64,000 nucleotides of DNA from the NCBI GenBank assembly GCA_011321845.1, contig DROQ01000055.1, positions 17,927 to 81,926 on the forward strand. The letters are read 5' to 3'. Positions 1 through 7,706 of the stretch are shown here, piece after piece. Made by a program: the position numbers and the translations under genes. The notes under the pieces are model-generated. The model saw only the letters and a program-made list of their open reading frames with translations, ran no database searches and was not told the origin of the DNA. Within the stretch, counting starts at the first letter, position 1, and every line of letters starts with the position of its first letter. Source of the DNA: Planctomycetota bacterium. Lineage in GTDB: Bacteria; Planctomycetota; UBA1135; GCA-002748355.

Positions 1-857
1 GGGCTCGCCTCCCTGGAAAAGTTGAAGACCTCCACCTCGAAGCGAGAGGGAATCTTCTGAATCGATCTCGCCTGCAGGGGCTTGATGCTGGTGATCCCGA
101 GGTTGCTTTGGCCGGTCTTGGTCACGGGAAAAAAGAACATCTTCCCCGTCCCCCCACGGAGCCCGCGGAGGCCTTTGACCAGGTTCTGCTTGAGACGCCC
201 ATCCGCCCCCATGAAATCAACACGCCGGAAGTCCGAAACGAGATAGATCGAGAGGCGTGAGGTTTTGGTCCCCAGGGCCTTGTCGATCCTCCGGAGCCCT
301 TCGAAAAGGGCCGTGGGATCGAAGCGGTCAGGAGTGGCGCGGGCCGATCCGAGCACCTCCGCCAGGTCGCTCCTAAGGTTGGTTGTCACGGGGCGCGCGG
401 AGAGATCGGGCTTGGTCGAAGAACTTCTCCAGAGGGTCAAATAATCCCCCCCTCGCGTCTTTCCGATCTGGTCCGAGATCTCGAGCACTTTCTTCCGGGC
501 CGCGTCAAAAACCGTCCCTACGCCGGCCCGCTCTCCCAGACTTCCTGAGTCATCGAGAACAATCACATGGTGTGTGCTGCGTCGCCCCAAACCCAAGAGA
601 TCCTCCGAAGAGGCCATGGGACGAGAAAGCAAAAAAGCCAGTAGAGCGACGACCCCCATGCGCAAAAGGAGCAACAAAAGCTGCTCGAAACGCATCCGTC
701 TCCGCGTCTCTTTTTCCGCTCTCAGGAGAAACTCGATGGCCGCCCAACGAATCCTCTTGAAGCGCCGCTTGTTGAGGATGTGGATGATCAGGGGAATCGA
801 GGCCAAACCCGTCCCCCAGAGGAGGAAGGGATTGAGAAAGGAAAAGGCGAGGATCAT
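1..857 (-). CDS. BatA-like protein with N-terminal membrane domain and VWA domain (3' end outside window)
   Basis: The reading frame starts at ATG 857 and stays open to base 1, so only the N-terminal 285 or so residues are visible. An AGGAG lies 8 bases before the ATG and an in-frame TAG just upstream fixes the start. The protein begins with a hydrophobic stretch containing FLNPFLLWG and IPLIIHILNKRRFKRIRW, which is the BatA N-terminal signature. A second membrane segment (LLLLLLRMGVVALLAFLL) follows, then a von Willebrand A-like domain opening with VIVLDDSGSLG. The first MIDAS element is LDDSGS rather than DxSxS, close to the family form. BatA proteins are membrane anchored and usually act with MoxR ATPases. 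It is the last visible gene of the operon, 26 bases after the toroid-protein gene. The MoxR gene of this window is 44 kb away. Confidence 0.85.
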   Translation of the reverse strand, partial: MILAFSFLNPFLLWGTGLASIPLIIHILNKRRFKRIRWAAIEFLLRAEKETRRRMRFEQLLLLLLRMGVVALLAFLLSRPMASSEDLLGLGRRSTHHVIVLDDSGSLGERAGVGTVFDAARKKVLEISDQIGKTRGGDYLTLWRSSSTKPDLSARPVTTNLRSDLAEVLGSARATPDRFDPTALFEGLRRIDKALGTKTSRLSIYLVSDFRRVDFMGADGRLKQNLVKGLRGLRGGTGKMFFFPVTKTGQSNLGITSIKPLQARSIQKIPSRFEVEVFNFSREAS

Positions 858-883
858 GAAGAGCGACTCCTAATGGGCAGAGA

Positions 884-1966
884 TCAACGCTGGAGGATGG
901 GAAGGTGGGCGTAGGGAAGGTTCAGGATGATGAGGGCGATGGCGGTCCCATAGGTCAGCCCCACCCCGTCGCCCTGCCAGCTCCCTTTGGAGCTTTGCCG
1001 TTTCAGCATGTACTCGGAGATCTCCTTGTAGTAACGATCCCAGTCCTTCCCGCCCTTCTGATAAAGGGCCTCGGAGAAATAGAGCTGGGCGTAGAAATGG
1101 AAGCCCCCGCTGCGGGTCGGGCTGAGATGGCTCTGCGCATACTTCATCGCCTTGATCGCCATCTTGTCGTCATATTTTCCCGCGTTGTAGAGAACCGCGC
1201 AGGCCGCCGCCGTGATCGCGGGACGCGAAGGCCCCCGGAAGCGCGCCCCATAGCGGATCCCCCCATCCTCGTTCGCCGAGTCCGCAATGTATTTGATCGC
1301 GTTCTGGATCACCTTTTTGGGAACGTTGATCCCGGCATTGCGGCAGGCTCGGAGCCCCTGGACCTGGGTCACCGTCACCGAGCCCTCGTCATAGTTGTCG
1401 CCCGGAGCGTAGTTCCAGCCCCCATAGGAGGACTGGCTCTTGGCGGTGAGTCGGATGGCTTTGTCCAGAACCCGGCGGAGCTTGCGCTGCATTTTGAGAT
1501 CCACCTCCATCCCGTAGACCTCCGCCAGGAACAGCATCGCGAAGCCGTGCCCATACATGGGCCGCTCCTCCTCCTGGAGAACCGAGATCAAACCGCTCTT
1601 GAGGGAGTGGCGCATCAAAAAGTCGGCGGCCTTGCGGATGTTCGGAGCGTAAGGACCACGCATGGGGGTGGACCCGGTCGCCATCAAAGCGAACCCCGCC
1701 AGGGAGGTCATCGCGACAGGGTAGCCATTGGAGGAGCCGTTGGCCCTCCAGGAGCCATCCCTGTTCTGGGTGCGGACAAGAAACTCCGCCCCTTTGCGGA
1801 TCGCCCTCTCGATGCGAGCGTTCACTCCCCGGGGATAGAGTTTGCCGCTTTTAGGGATCTTGATCCCGTCGATCTCCTGGGCGCCAAGGCCGCTGGTCCC
1901 GGCAAGGAACAGGACCCCACAACCTCCAAGAAGGAAAATCGAAGGCAGACGAATCTTCATGCTCAT
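884..1966 (-). CDS. Secreted alpha/alpha-toroid (prenyltransferase/squalene-cyclase-like repeat) protein
   Basis: A 360-residue protein with a signal peptide (hydrophobic core FLLGGCGVLFLAGTSGLGAQ, residues about 10-30). It has repeated toroid motifs of the prenyltransferase/squalene-oxidase type: QNRDGSW near residue 68, QSSYGGWNY near 178, ANEDGGIRYG near 232, SGGFHFYAQ near 290 and QSSKGSWQG near 325. No DxDD cyclase motif or complete zinc-site set is evident, so a binding or structural role is more likely than terpene cyclisation. Secreted proteins of this kind are common in planctomycetes, often beside BatA/VWA genes, as here. Its ATG overlaps the stop of the upstream propeller gene (ATGA at 1963-1966), so the two are probably translationally coupled. 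A second in-frame ATG at 1960 is an alternative start. The substrate is unknown. Confidence 0.8.
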   Translation of the reverse strand: MSMKIRLPSIFLLGGCGVLFLAGTSGLGAQEIDGIKIPKSGKLYPRGVNARIERAIRKGAEFLVRTQNRDGSWRANGSSNGYPVAMTSLAGFALMATGSTPMRGPYAPNIRKAADFLMRHSLKSGLISVLQEEERPMYGHGFAMLFLAEVYGMEVDLKMQRKLRRVLDKAIRLTAKSQSSYGGWNYAPGDNYDEGSVTVTQVQGLRACRNAGINVPKKVIQNAIKYIADSANEDGGIRYGARFRGPSRPAITAAACAVLYNAGKYDDKMAIKAMKYAQSHLSPTRSGGFHFYAQLYFSEALYQKGGKDWDRYYKEISEYMLKRQSSKGSWQGDGVGLTYGTAIALIILNLPYAHLPILQR

Positions 1967-4605
1967 TTCCTTGCCTCTTTTTCCCGGGTCGGTCTTCCCA
2001 AGGCAGATCGTTTCTGAGTAGAACTCGGAAGGGAGTCCAGGATCTCAAGCAATTGGCGAACCTCGTTGGAACGGCCGGCTTTTTCCAAAACTTCGATCCG
2101 GGCCAGCAACAAATCCGCGAGATACTTGTTGCGCAACGCCCCTTTTCCGAATTTCTGGAGGAGAACCTTGGTTCGCCGCAATTGCTCCAAGGCCTTGTCC
2201 ACTTCACCCCTTGCCGCGAGGTCCAGGGCGAATTCGCGGCCAATCCGACGACTGACGTCCAAAACGGCTTCTCTTTCTTCCCGGGGGACCTCTCCTCCAA
2301 GGAGGGCTTTTTCCCCCAGGATGAAAGCCTCTTCCTTTTTCTCAAGCAGGAGTCGGCGCTGGATGGCTTCCAAAACGGAGGGAACGCTGCCGAGAAAATC
2401 TTCGGGAACCGCGTAAGCCACGACCCCCGCCTCGTCCGAGGCGAAAAGGAGCCCGTCCCTCCCCCAGAGGCTCATGGGGAGGTTCCTCTCCTCTCCCCCC
2501 TTCTCCAGGGGGGGAAGGGGGAAAGTGCCCAGTTGTCGTCCCGTCTTCCCGTCAAAGACCTGGATCCCTTCCGCAACCGGAAGAAACACATGCCCACCCA
2601 GGGCGAGGCCACGCCCTAAGAGAGTATCGGTGAGGGAGACTTCGAAGAGGCGTTTGCCGGTCAGGATGTCCACTGCCTGGAGCATGGTCCCCACGAGATA
2701 GATCCGTCCTTCTGAGGGACCAAGGACCTGGCGGAAGGTGACGACCCGGGGGCCTCGTTCAAAGCGGGGGAGCTTCCACTCCACCTTCCCCGAGAAACGG
2801 TTCAAACAGAGGAGAACGTCCGAGTCGGTAGGCGCAATCAGGAGCAGGTCCCCAAAGAGGATGGGGGGGTAGGGAAAGAACTTGCGCTGACGGATCTTTT
2901 GGACCCCGTAAAAGGAACGGCGTCTCGGGTTGGCGGCCTTGGGGGGAGGTTGTACGGGATCCCAAGTCTCATAACGCCGGAACCAGAGCAGCTCCAAGTC
3001 CGGCGCCCTGAGGGCGGCCACCCCTCCGCTGTTGGTCAAAAAATAGAGGATGTTCCCCTTGGCCCTGAGGGGGACAGGAGGAGGGAGGAAAAGCTCGCTC
3101 CCTCCACTGTGGATCGGCACAACCTGGAGGACTTCTCCGTCCTTGGGATCCAGTTTGGCGATCGAATACTCCCGGCCCACCTGGACTGGAGCGAAAAGCC
3201 AGGATCCAAGAGAAAGAGGGGGTGCCAGGAAAAAAAGACGCCTCCCGTCCTTGAGCTTGGGGCGCACCTTCCAAAGCGGCTCCTGCTTTTCCGTATCGAA
3301 GCAAATCAAGGAGTTTCGGTATTGGCTTCCCTCCATTCCACCCCGCCCGAGGGGTTTCCGGAAATCTCCGAGAAAATAGACATAGGTCGTGTTCGGGGTG
3401 GCCCTCAGGCTGACGCTCTGCTGGGCGAAGTCTTTGGCGGGATTTCGATACGAGAGGCTCTGCTGCATCATCCGGTTGACAGGCCGAAAGCGGGAGCGCC
3501 TCTTCCACTCGCTGGGATCCTTGGGCCAGGAAAAGACCAACTTGCCCGTCTCCTCATCCAAGCCGACCAGTCGCAGGTGATCCTTGATGAGAAGGGTCCA
3601 CCGCCCATGGAACCGGACAAAACCCAAGGGAAGCCCCGCACGATAACTCTTGTTGTCGGGAACCTTGATTCCCCCTCGTCCTGAGAAGAACACAGTCCCA
3701 CTGCTGTTGCGGGTCGAAACCTTTCCCAGACCATAGGGATCCTTGACCTCGCAACGAAACTCCCAGAGGGGGATGAAGTCAAAGGCGGAAAACCCCCTGA
3801 CCTCCTCGCTCCTCCCCTCCCGGAGGTCCTCCCTCAGAGCGAAGGCCTCGTGCTCTCCCAGCTTGGAAAGAGGGACCAACTCCCCGTGAACTCGAACCGA
3901 CCCTCCAGGGTCCAGCCTGAGCAGAGCCTGGAGGTGACGATTCCTCGCCTCTTCGTTTCCCAGCAAAGCGGAGATGTGGGCCTGCCGCAGGTGGATCCGG
4001 ACCTGGATCTTCCTGCTGGGGTCGGGAAAGTTCTCCAGGATCCGATCGCGGACAAGGAGGGACTCCCCGAGCCTCCCCTGGGTTTCGAACAGATCCGCCA
4101 GCAGCATCCCCACGCTGGCTCCATAGCTGCTCGGGAGGTACAGCTCGAAAAGCCGCCGCAGCTCCGCCTCATCCAGGCTCTCCTTCGCCCGGGCATAGCG
4201 CTCCTCCACCTTGGAGTCCACCAAGAGGCGGAAGGTCTCCAGGCCCTCCGGGGGCAGGGAACTGAGCAGATTCTGACAGAAGCGGGCGAGGGGAAAGTAG
4301 AGCCGCTCATTGTCGCTGTAATAGACCTTGAAGGGATCGTTCCTCCCGAATCGGTCCTCAACGCCTAGAGCCTTACCCTCCATCACTTTCTGGAGATCCC
4401 CAATCCCTTCCTCCCACTTCTCCCTGGAGAAGAACTCCATGGCTTTGTCGAGGATCCGGTTGAGGTCGGGGTTTTCAGGGACGGAAAGACTCCCGCCGTT
4501 TTCGTCCGATTCCTCCTTTTTCTCGCCGGGTTTTTGCCCCGAGAGAAAGGGGGAAAGGCTGAAAAGGAAAAGCAGAATGGAAAGAAATCCCCAAAAACGT
4601 CCCAC
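1963..4605 (-). CDS. Exported TPR and PQQ-like beta-propeller protein
   Basis: About 880 residues from a GTG at 4605, which places a hydrophobic signal segment (FWGFLSILLFLFSLSPFLSG) at residues 4-23. The open frame continues upstream to 5037, but that extension is low-complexity, covers an 18-bp repeat and runs under the divergent gene; ATG 4755 is the main alternative start. Residues about 45-260 are helical, TPR-like repeats. Residues about 280-770 are PQQ-like propeller blades, with recurring segments such as SLICFDTEKQEPLWKV, YSIAKLDPKDGEVLQVV and LLCLNRFSGKVEWKLP. The C-terminal 100 residues return to helices (LLEKKEEAFILGEKALLGG). Such BamB-like propellers usually scaffold protein complexes in the periplasm. 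It heads the operon with the toroid protein and BatA. No specific function can be assigned. Confidence 0.75.
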   Translation of the reverse strand: MGRFWGFLSILLFLFSLSPFLSGQKPGEKKEESDENGGSLSVPENPDLNRILDKAMEFFSREKWEEGIGDLQKVMEGKALGVEDRFGRNDPFKVYYSDNERLYFPLARFCQNLLSSLPPEGLETFRLLVDSKVEERYARAKESLDEAELRRLFELYLPSSYGASVGMLLADLFETQGRLGESLLVRDRILENFPDPSRKIQVRIHLRQAHISALLGNEEARNRHLQALLRLDPGGSVRVHGELVPLSKLGEHEAFALREDLREGRSEEVRGFSAFDFIPLWEFRCEVKDPYGLGKVSTRNSSGTVFFSGRGGIKVPDNKSYRAGLPLGFVRFHGRWTLLIKDHLRLVGLDEETGKLVFSWPKDPSEWKRRSRFRPVNRMMQQSLSYRNPAKDFAQQSVSLRATPNTTYVYFLGDFRKPLGRGGMEGSQYRNSLICFDTEKQEPLWKVRPKLKDGRRLFFLAPPLSLGSWLFAPVQVGREYSIAKLDPKDGEVLQVVPIHSGGSELFLPPPVPLRAKGNILYFLTNSGGVAALRAPDLELLWFRRYETWDPVQPPPKAANPRRRSFYGVQKIRQRKFFPYPPILFGDLLLIAPTDSDVLLCLNRFSGKVEWKLPRFERGPRVVTFRQVLGPSEGRIYLVGTMLQAVDILTGKRLFEVSLTDTLLGRGLALGGHVFLPVAEGIQVFDGKTGRQLGTFPLPPLEKGGEERNLPMSLWGRDGLLFASDEAGVVAYAVPEDFLGSVPSVLEAIQRRLLLEKKEEAFILGEKALLGGEVPREEREAVLDVSRRIGREFALDLAARGEVDKALEQLRRTKVLLQKFGKGALRNKYLADLLLARIEVLEKAGRSNEVRQLLEILDSLPSSTQKRSALGRPTREKEARK

Positions 4606-4979
4606 TTTCCTGGAACCGCCGGGAGGACCGAAGGAGCAGGAATGGCCCAACCTGCCGGCATTGCTGAAATGGCAGGAATTACCGGGTTTGCCGGAGGCGA
4701 CGAAAGGAACCGAAGGCAGCACGAAGGTCGGAAATGTTTTTGCAGTCTGTCGCATCAAGCCTGAAGAGGACGATGATCCCTCTCGTATATTCCACTTCGA
4801 AACTCCCTCGAGAATCCCCAGGGCTATGTGGGTGAGCGGATCCGAAAACCTTCGGAAGCAAATGGCTCCAAACTCGTCCGGATGATTCCAGCTCAGGGAA
4901 AGGGCGCTATTGTAAGGTACAGAGCCCCAAACCTTGCGAAGCTCCTTCCAGAAATCTTTCCCCATCCCCGGCGGAAACC
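4606..4979. other. Divergent intergenic region with 18-bp repeat
   Basis: 374 bases between the divergent TPR/propeller gene and the HEAT/propeller gene. Bases 4618-4707 hold a degenerate repeat with exact 18-base spacing, listed separately. I see no convincing -35/-10 pair on either strand. Small frames cross the region on both strands but none has a ribosome-binding site or a recognisable product. Confidence 0.5.
4618..4707. repeat. Five-copy degenerate 18-bp tandem repeat
   Basis: The pentamer GC(C/A)GG recurs at 4618, 4636, 4654, 4672 and 4690, an exact 18-base period. Between the anchors the units are only loosely alike (for example GCAGGAATGGCCCAACCT and GCAGGAATTACCGGGTTT). On the + strand one frame reads Ala-Gly every six residues, but it has no start signal. 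The repeat sits just upstream of the GTG proposed for the TPR/propeller gene, which argues that this stretch is leader rather than coding sequence. Confidence 0.55.
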
Positions 4980-7670
4980 GTGAGAATCCACAGAATGAAA
5001 ACCAACCAGAACCAAGGCGCGTCCCGACCCATCCCAAGAAGCGCGCGAAAAACGCGAAGGACGCCTGGCCTCTACCTCCTCTGCTCCCTCGCTCTGGCAG
5101 CCCAACCCCTGCCCCAAAAAAAGGCCCCTCCTCCCAAGAGCCCCAAGGTCTCGGCCAAACCGACTGCCAAGTCCGCCACTCAGCCCGCCGCCAGGCCCGC
5201 CGCCAAGCCCGGGAAAAAGCCTGCCAACGAGCCGGACAAGGCCAAGAAAGCCTCCACCCCCAAAAAGAAGGTGGACGAGGTCATGAACCTCCTCGACAAA
5301 GGAATCGAGAAGAGCTACCTCCTCCGACTGAAACTCATCCCCAAGATCCTCCAGATCGACCCTGATACGATCGCGACTCGCTTCCTCCCCCTCCTGGAAG
5401 GGGATCGACAGCGACTCACCCTCAAGGTTACCCGTCTGATCGAAGACCTCGGCGATCCCCGCTACAAAAAGAGAGAAGCCGCCCAAAGAGCCTTGCTCCA
5501 ACTTGGCCCCAGGATCCTCCCCATCCTGGGAGAACTGGCCACCCCGGCCGACCTCGAGGTCAGGATTCGGCTTCGTTACGTCCTGAAATCCCTCAAGATG
5601 ATGGGCGACGAGGACATCGTCCGCCTCGCCCTCCGGGCTCGCCTGATCGCCGAAGCCCTGGCGTACGCCCCCAACACCCGCCACCTCATCGCCCTCACCA
5701 AAGGTCTCTCCCATCTCGACCACAGGGTCCGCAAGGCCTCGCTCAACTCCATCATTTCCCAGCTTCGGACCATCCAACCCGATGAACGGACAGCTGGCCT
5801 GATCCGGACCTATTGCCTCCATCTCCTCGAGGGAGAGGATCTGAGCCTTCGAAACGCCGCCCTCACCACCCTCTCCATCCTCCCCCAGGGTCGGGACCGA
5901 GTTCTCAAGGTCCTCCAAGACCCCCACTCCCCCACAAGCCTCAGAGTCCTCGCCCTCAACCTTCTCGCCCGCTCGGACCCGAAAACCAGAGAGCAGCTTC
6001 CCGGACTCCTCGGCCGGGAGCGCCCCGCCTGGCTGGAAGAGGCAGCCAAGAGCCTTGCCGCTCCCCCCCCACCGTCCAGCCCCGAAGAGGGAAAGGAACT
6101 CGTCGCCAGGATCTGGACCAAGGAGGATCAGGAGATCGCCCTCGACTCCAGCATCAAGTCCATGCTGGGGAACATGATTATGATCGCACCCCCCAAGGAA
6201 CTCAGCTCCCTGGGAGAGCTTCTCTTCCCCCGGGATGTCATCGAAAAAATCAAGTATGACAGCGCAGCCACCTCCCAACCCAGCCCCCCCGAAAACGGAA
6301 CTCCCGAAAAGGGAACTCCCGGGAAGGAGGCTCCAGGAAAGGGGATGGCCAGGAAAGCCGCAGACGAAAAGGCGGCTCCCGACCTCAAGGCGGCCTCCAA
6401 GGGGCATCTCTATCTGGTCCTGAAATCCGGGATGAAACTCGCCATCCAAAACCCCAGGTTCCAGGAGGGCGTCCTCACAGTCCAGACCCTGGGGAGGACT
6501 CTCAAGATCCCCCAATCCGACATCCGTGGCTTTTTGAGCAACACCAGGCGCAAGTTTCTCTTTGGTGGCAGCCGGCTCGGCGACCAGTTCCGTCTCCAAA
6601 AGGAGCCCACTGTCCCCCGCACGGGCAAGATCCAGACCTTGGACTCCAAGGGAATCACCTTTGTGGAAAAAGGGAAAGTCCTCAAACTCCCATGGAGCGA
6701 GCTGGGAACAGTCCAGTTCCAAGTCGGCAACAATCTGGGCTTGAAAACAAAACGGGGGAACCTGGGACAGTTCCTCCAGGTCGATCTCCAGGACGGGCAG
6801 CGGCTGGTCGCCTTCCTCGCGGACCTGGACAAGGACAGGATCACCCTGACCCATCCCCTCTTCGGGGCTGTCGAAATGGGCCTGGACCGCATCCAGAAAA
6901 TGGTCCTCGCCAATTCGGGCCAGGCCCTCGCCGGCTTCACCCTGATCGTGGACTACGGCGAGTACAGCGTCAAAGAGTTGGACGCCGACGGCAAAGTCGT
7001 CTGGTCCATGGAGGACCTCTACGGTCCCATCGACGCTGAGATCCTCCCCAACGGCAACATCCTGATCACCGAGCAGGGGGAAAACGCGGTCCGGGAATAC
7101 ACCCGCAAGGGCGACATCGTATGGGAGTTTACGGACTGCGAATTCCCCCGCGAAGCCGACAGCCTCCCTGGCGGAAACGTGCTGATCACCGACATGAAGA
7201 ACCGCCGCGTCATCGAAGTCGACCGACAGAAGAAGATCCTCTGGTCCTTCGGAACCAAACAAGCTGGAACTTCGTTCAAACCCTACGACGCCGACCGGCT
7301 CCCCAACGGCAACACCCTGATCGCCGACTTCGGCGGTTCCCGCATCCTCGAGGTCAGTCCCCAAGGCAAGATCGTCTGGCAACAAAAGAACCTTCCTTTC
7401 CTTTGGGACGTGGACCCCCTTCCCAATGGAAACATCCTGGTCACCCTCCACAAGGCGGGAACCAAGGCTTCCACGGGGAAGATCCTCGAGATCCGCCCCG
7501 ACCACAAGGTCACCTGGGAGATCCGAGTCAAGAATCCCTCCGACGCCGACCTCCTCCCCGACGGCACCCTTCTCGTAACCGAGGGCGCCTCCGTCAGCCT
7601 CTACAACCGCGCCGGCAAACTCCTCAAAAAATGGAAGACCGACTGGTCCGCCCGGGCGAGCAGGTACTGA
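4980..7670 (+). CDS. Exported HEAT-repeat and beta-propeller protein
   Basis: 896 residues from GTG 4980; an in-frame ATG at 4995 is equally possible and neither has a strong ribosome-binding site. A short signal segment (GLYLLCSLALAAQPLPQ, about 30-46) is followed by a Pro/Ala/Lys-rich linker to about residue 95. Residues about 95-330 are HEAT-like repeats (for example PRYKKREAAQRALLQLG). A second low-complexity linker (about 430-470) precedes a beta-rich region. The C-terminal 250 residues contain at least five blades marked by LPNGNILIT, LPGGNVLIT, LPNGNTLIA, LPNGNILVT and LPDGTLLVT, each followed by a V/I-W-x-F/I strand. This blade type occurs in arylsulfotransferase-like and PQQ-like propellers, but I see no catalytic signature. 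It is divergent from the TPR/propeller gene, so a joint envelope role is plausible but unproven. Confidence 0.75.
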   Translation: MRIHRMKTNQNQGASRPIPRSARKTRRTPGLYLLCSLALAAQPLPQKKAPPPKSPKVSAKPTAKSATQPAARPAAKPGKKPANEPDKAKKASTPKKKVDEVMNLLDKGIEKSYLLRLKLIPKILQIDPDTIATRFLPLLEGDRQRLTLKVTRLIEDLGDPRYKKREAAQRALLQLGPRILPILGELATPADLEVRIRLRYVLKSLKMMGDEDIVRLALRARLIAEALAYAPNTRHLIALTKGLSHLDHRVRKASLNSIISQLRTIQPDERTAGLIRTYCLHLLEGEDLSLRNAALTTLSILPQGRDRVLKVLQDPHSPTSLRVLALNLLARSDPKTREQLPGLLGRERPAWLEEAAKSLAAPPPPSSPEEGKELVARIWTKEDQEIALDSSIKSMLGNMIMIAPPKELSSLGELLFPRDVIEKIKYDSAATSQPSPPENGTPEKGTPGKEAPGKGMARKAADEKAAPDLKAASKGHLYLVLKSGMKLAIQNPRFQEGVLTVQTLGRTLKIPQSDIRGFLSNTRRKFLFGGSRLGDQFRLQKEPTVPRTGKIQTLDSKGITFVEKGKVLKLPWSELGTVQFQVGNNLGLKTKRGNLGQFLQVDLQDGQRLVAFLADLDKDRITLTHPLFGAVEMGLDRIQKMVLANSGQALAGFTLIVDYGEYSVKELDADGKVVWSMEDLYGPIDAEILPNGNILITEQGENAVREYTRKGDIVWEFTDCEFPREADSLPGGNVLITDMKNRRVIEVDRQKKILWSFGTKQAGTSFKPYDADRLPNGNTLIADFGGSRILEVSPQGKIVWQQKNLPFLWDVDPLPNGNILVTLHKAGTKASTGKILEIRPDHKVTWEIRVKNPSDADLLPDGTLLVTEGASVSLYNRAGKLLKKWKTDWSARASRY

Positions 7671-7674
7671 TCCC

Positions 7675-7693
7675 ACTCCTCCGGAAGCGGAGT
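7675..7693. terminator. Weak hairpin between convergent genes
   Basis: ACTCC (7675-7679) can pair with GGAGT (7689-7693) across a 9-base loop, in the 36-base gap between two convergent genes. There is no clear T run on either side, so this is only a possible shared terminator. Confidence 0.25.
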
Positions 7694-7706
7694 CTTCCCT
7701 CCCCGA

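Noticed and set aside
4606..5037. N-terminal extension of the TPR/propeller protein to 5037
   Set aside because: The extension would place the signal peptide 150 residues inside the protein, overlaps the divergent gene and covers an 18-bp repeat.
4893..7676. 927-codon open frame on the minus strand
   Set aside because: It lies opposite the HEAT/propeller gene, is built of Gly/Glu/Asp/Val-rich low-complexity sequence and has no domain. It is a by-product of GC-rich codon use.
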